Notes under the pieces: model-generated
The model's database searches: none
Seen by the model: the letters and a program-made list of their open reading frames with translations, nothing else
Told to the model about the DNA's origin: nothing
In this document: positions 63,086 through 64,000 of the stretch, one piece after another
How positions within the stretch are numbered: the stretch's first letter is position 1
Layout of the letters: every line of letters starts with the position of its first letter
Made by a program: the position numbers and the translations under genes
Source of the DNA: Sapria himalayana
Lineage: Eukaryota > Streptophyta > Magnoliopsida > Malpighiales > Rafflesiaceae
Reading direction: 5' to 3'
Assembly (NCBI GenBank): GCA_029783825.1
Contig: JAREIK010016290.1
Location: 18,123 to 82,122 of the forward strand
Length of the DNA: 64,000 bases

Positions 63086-64000
63086 TTATATTATTAATAA
63101 TAGTTAATTTATTTAATTTTTGATCATTATTATAATATCTATCTTAAAAATTATTTATATTGAATTTATATGATATATAATTAGTAAGATTAATATAATT
63201 ATACACAGTATTTACATTTGAAAAAATTTTAAAAATTATTTTATTTTCAAAGGTTATAACCTTTGAAAATCAAAAAAAATAAGAAAAAATTATTTTTATT
63301 ATATAAATAAAACCTATAAGCCACTAAATACCTAAAAACATAAATTGATAAACTCATAAACGACAAAACTCCTAAATAATCAAACCATTAAACCGGGATA
63401 CCACAAATAATAAATCATAATCTCATTTTAATTTGTATTCATTATAATTTTAAATATTCAATTTAATTATTTATTAGTTTATTTTTTATAGAAATATTAA
63501 TTACAGAATTAATAATGAGCGAGACAACTATAATTTTAATAATTTTTTTTTACTCAAAAAAAAATAAGCTTATAAAAAGAATTAAAAATTTAAAAACAAA
63601 AATATTATTATTTAGTAATATATTTTACTTTGATTTTGAATCATTATATATAGGTATTGCAATTATATTTTAATTGCTATCAATCTTATTAAGAATAGTT
63701 TATTAATTTATTATTTGATCAATTTTATAATATCAAACAATAAAATTACTTATATTGAATTTAAATGTCTTATAATTATTAAGATTATTATAACTAAATA
63801 TTATATTTACATTTGAAAAAAATTTAAAAATTATTATATTTTCAAAGGTTATAACCTTCAAAAATGATAAAAATCACAAAAATAATTTTATTATTATTTT
63901 ATTATTTAAATAAAACTTATAAACCACTAAATGCCTAAACATTTAAATATCTAGACTCCTAAACCCCAAAACACCCTAAATACTTAATACATTAAACCTA
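63086..64000 (-). repeat. satellite array in inverted orientation
   Basis: From about 63,086 every landmark appears as its reverse complement: TTGATCATTATTATAAT at 63,119, the palindrome at about 63,250, a reversed E octamer tract (CCACTAAATACCTAAAAAC) at about 63,320-63,410, AAGCTTATAAAAA near 63,567, a palindrome copy at about 63,850, and a reversed D tract (CATTTAAATATCTAGACTCC) at about 63,940-63,960. Read on the minus strand the order is D then E, the same as elsewhere. Confidence 0.93.

Noticed and set aside
1..64000. Plasmodium-like, Dictyostelium-like or organelle origin suggested by the extreme AT content
   Set aside because: The embedded transposase has the plant BED/DUF4413/hAT-dimerisation layout, block X and LTR have ordinary base composition, and no organelle gene, rRNA or tRNA is visible.

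Overview
This window looks like nuclear heterochromatin of a flowering plant. The evidence is a decayed hAT transposon of the plant BED-zinc-finger (RICESLEEPER-like) type, plant-telomere-like TTTAGGG heptamers, a candidate solo LTR, and about 55 kb of extremely AT-rich tandem satellite. I see no host gene, rRNA, tRNA, CRISPR array or organelle gene. Nearly all short open frames are chance frames in satellite DNA. The only recognisable coding remnant is the hAT transposase pseudogene at about 35.3-37.6 kb. The species cannot be fixed from this sequence alone.

The satellite monomer is about 590 bp, with variants of about 540 bp and about 745 bp. In order along the + strand each unit has: (1) a tract of about 80-95 bp of degenerate octamers of the TTTAGGNN type, a telomere-like motif with period 8; (2) an A-rich stretch; (3) a 28-32 bp palindrome centred on CAAAGGTTATAACCTTTG; (4) AT-rich sequence carrying the palindrome TATAAGCTTATA, which contains a HindIII site; (5) a tail ending in TTTATTA heptamers that lead into the next octamer tract. 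I sorted monomers by short diagnostic strings in the octamer tract and named the types C, D, E, F, G, H, J, K, L, M, N, O, P and Q. The order of types is not random. Strings such as H-K-C-D-E-M-Q, F-J-F-J and N-O-P-J recur, so the array has higher-order repeat structure. All types run in the same direction until about 63,085, where orientation flips to the end of the window.

Four kinds of non-satellite DNA are embedded. Block X, a less AT-rich segment of 1.8-2.5 kb, occurs three times (about 11.2-13.7, 16.7-18.5 and 49.9-52.5 kb) with identical satellite junctions, so it was amplified together with the satellite. Copy 2 has lost exactly 660 bp between two TTACAA repeats. A candidate 569-bp solo LTR (21,627-22,195) and a 3.7-kb hAT element (34,732-38,423) each occur once, with target duplications of 5 of 5 and 7 of 8 bases, so they probably arrived after local amplification. 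A (TTTATTA)n microsatellite at 26.3 kb expands a heptamer already present in each monomer.

Layout: satellite 1-11,214; block X copy 1; satellite; block X copy 2; satellite; LTR; satellite 22.2-34.7 kb; hAT; satellite 38.4-49.9 kb; block X copy 3; satellite 52.5-63.1 kb; inverted satellite 63.1-64.0 kb. The features most worth following up are the palindrome, whose arms change symmetrically, the period-8 telomere-like tract, and the clustering of insertion boundaries at that tract.
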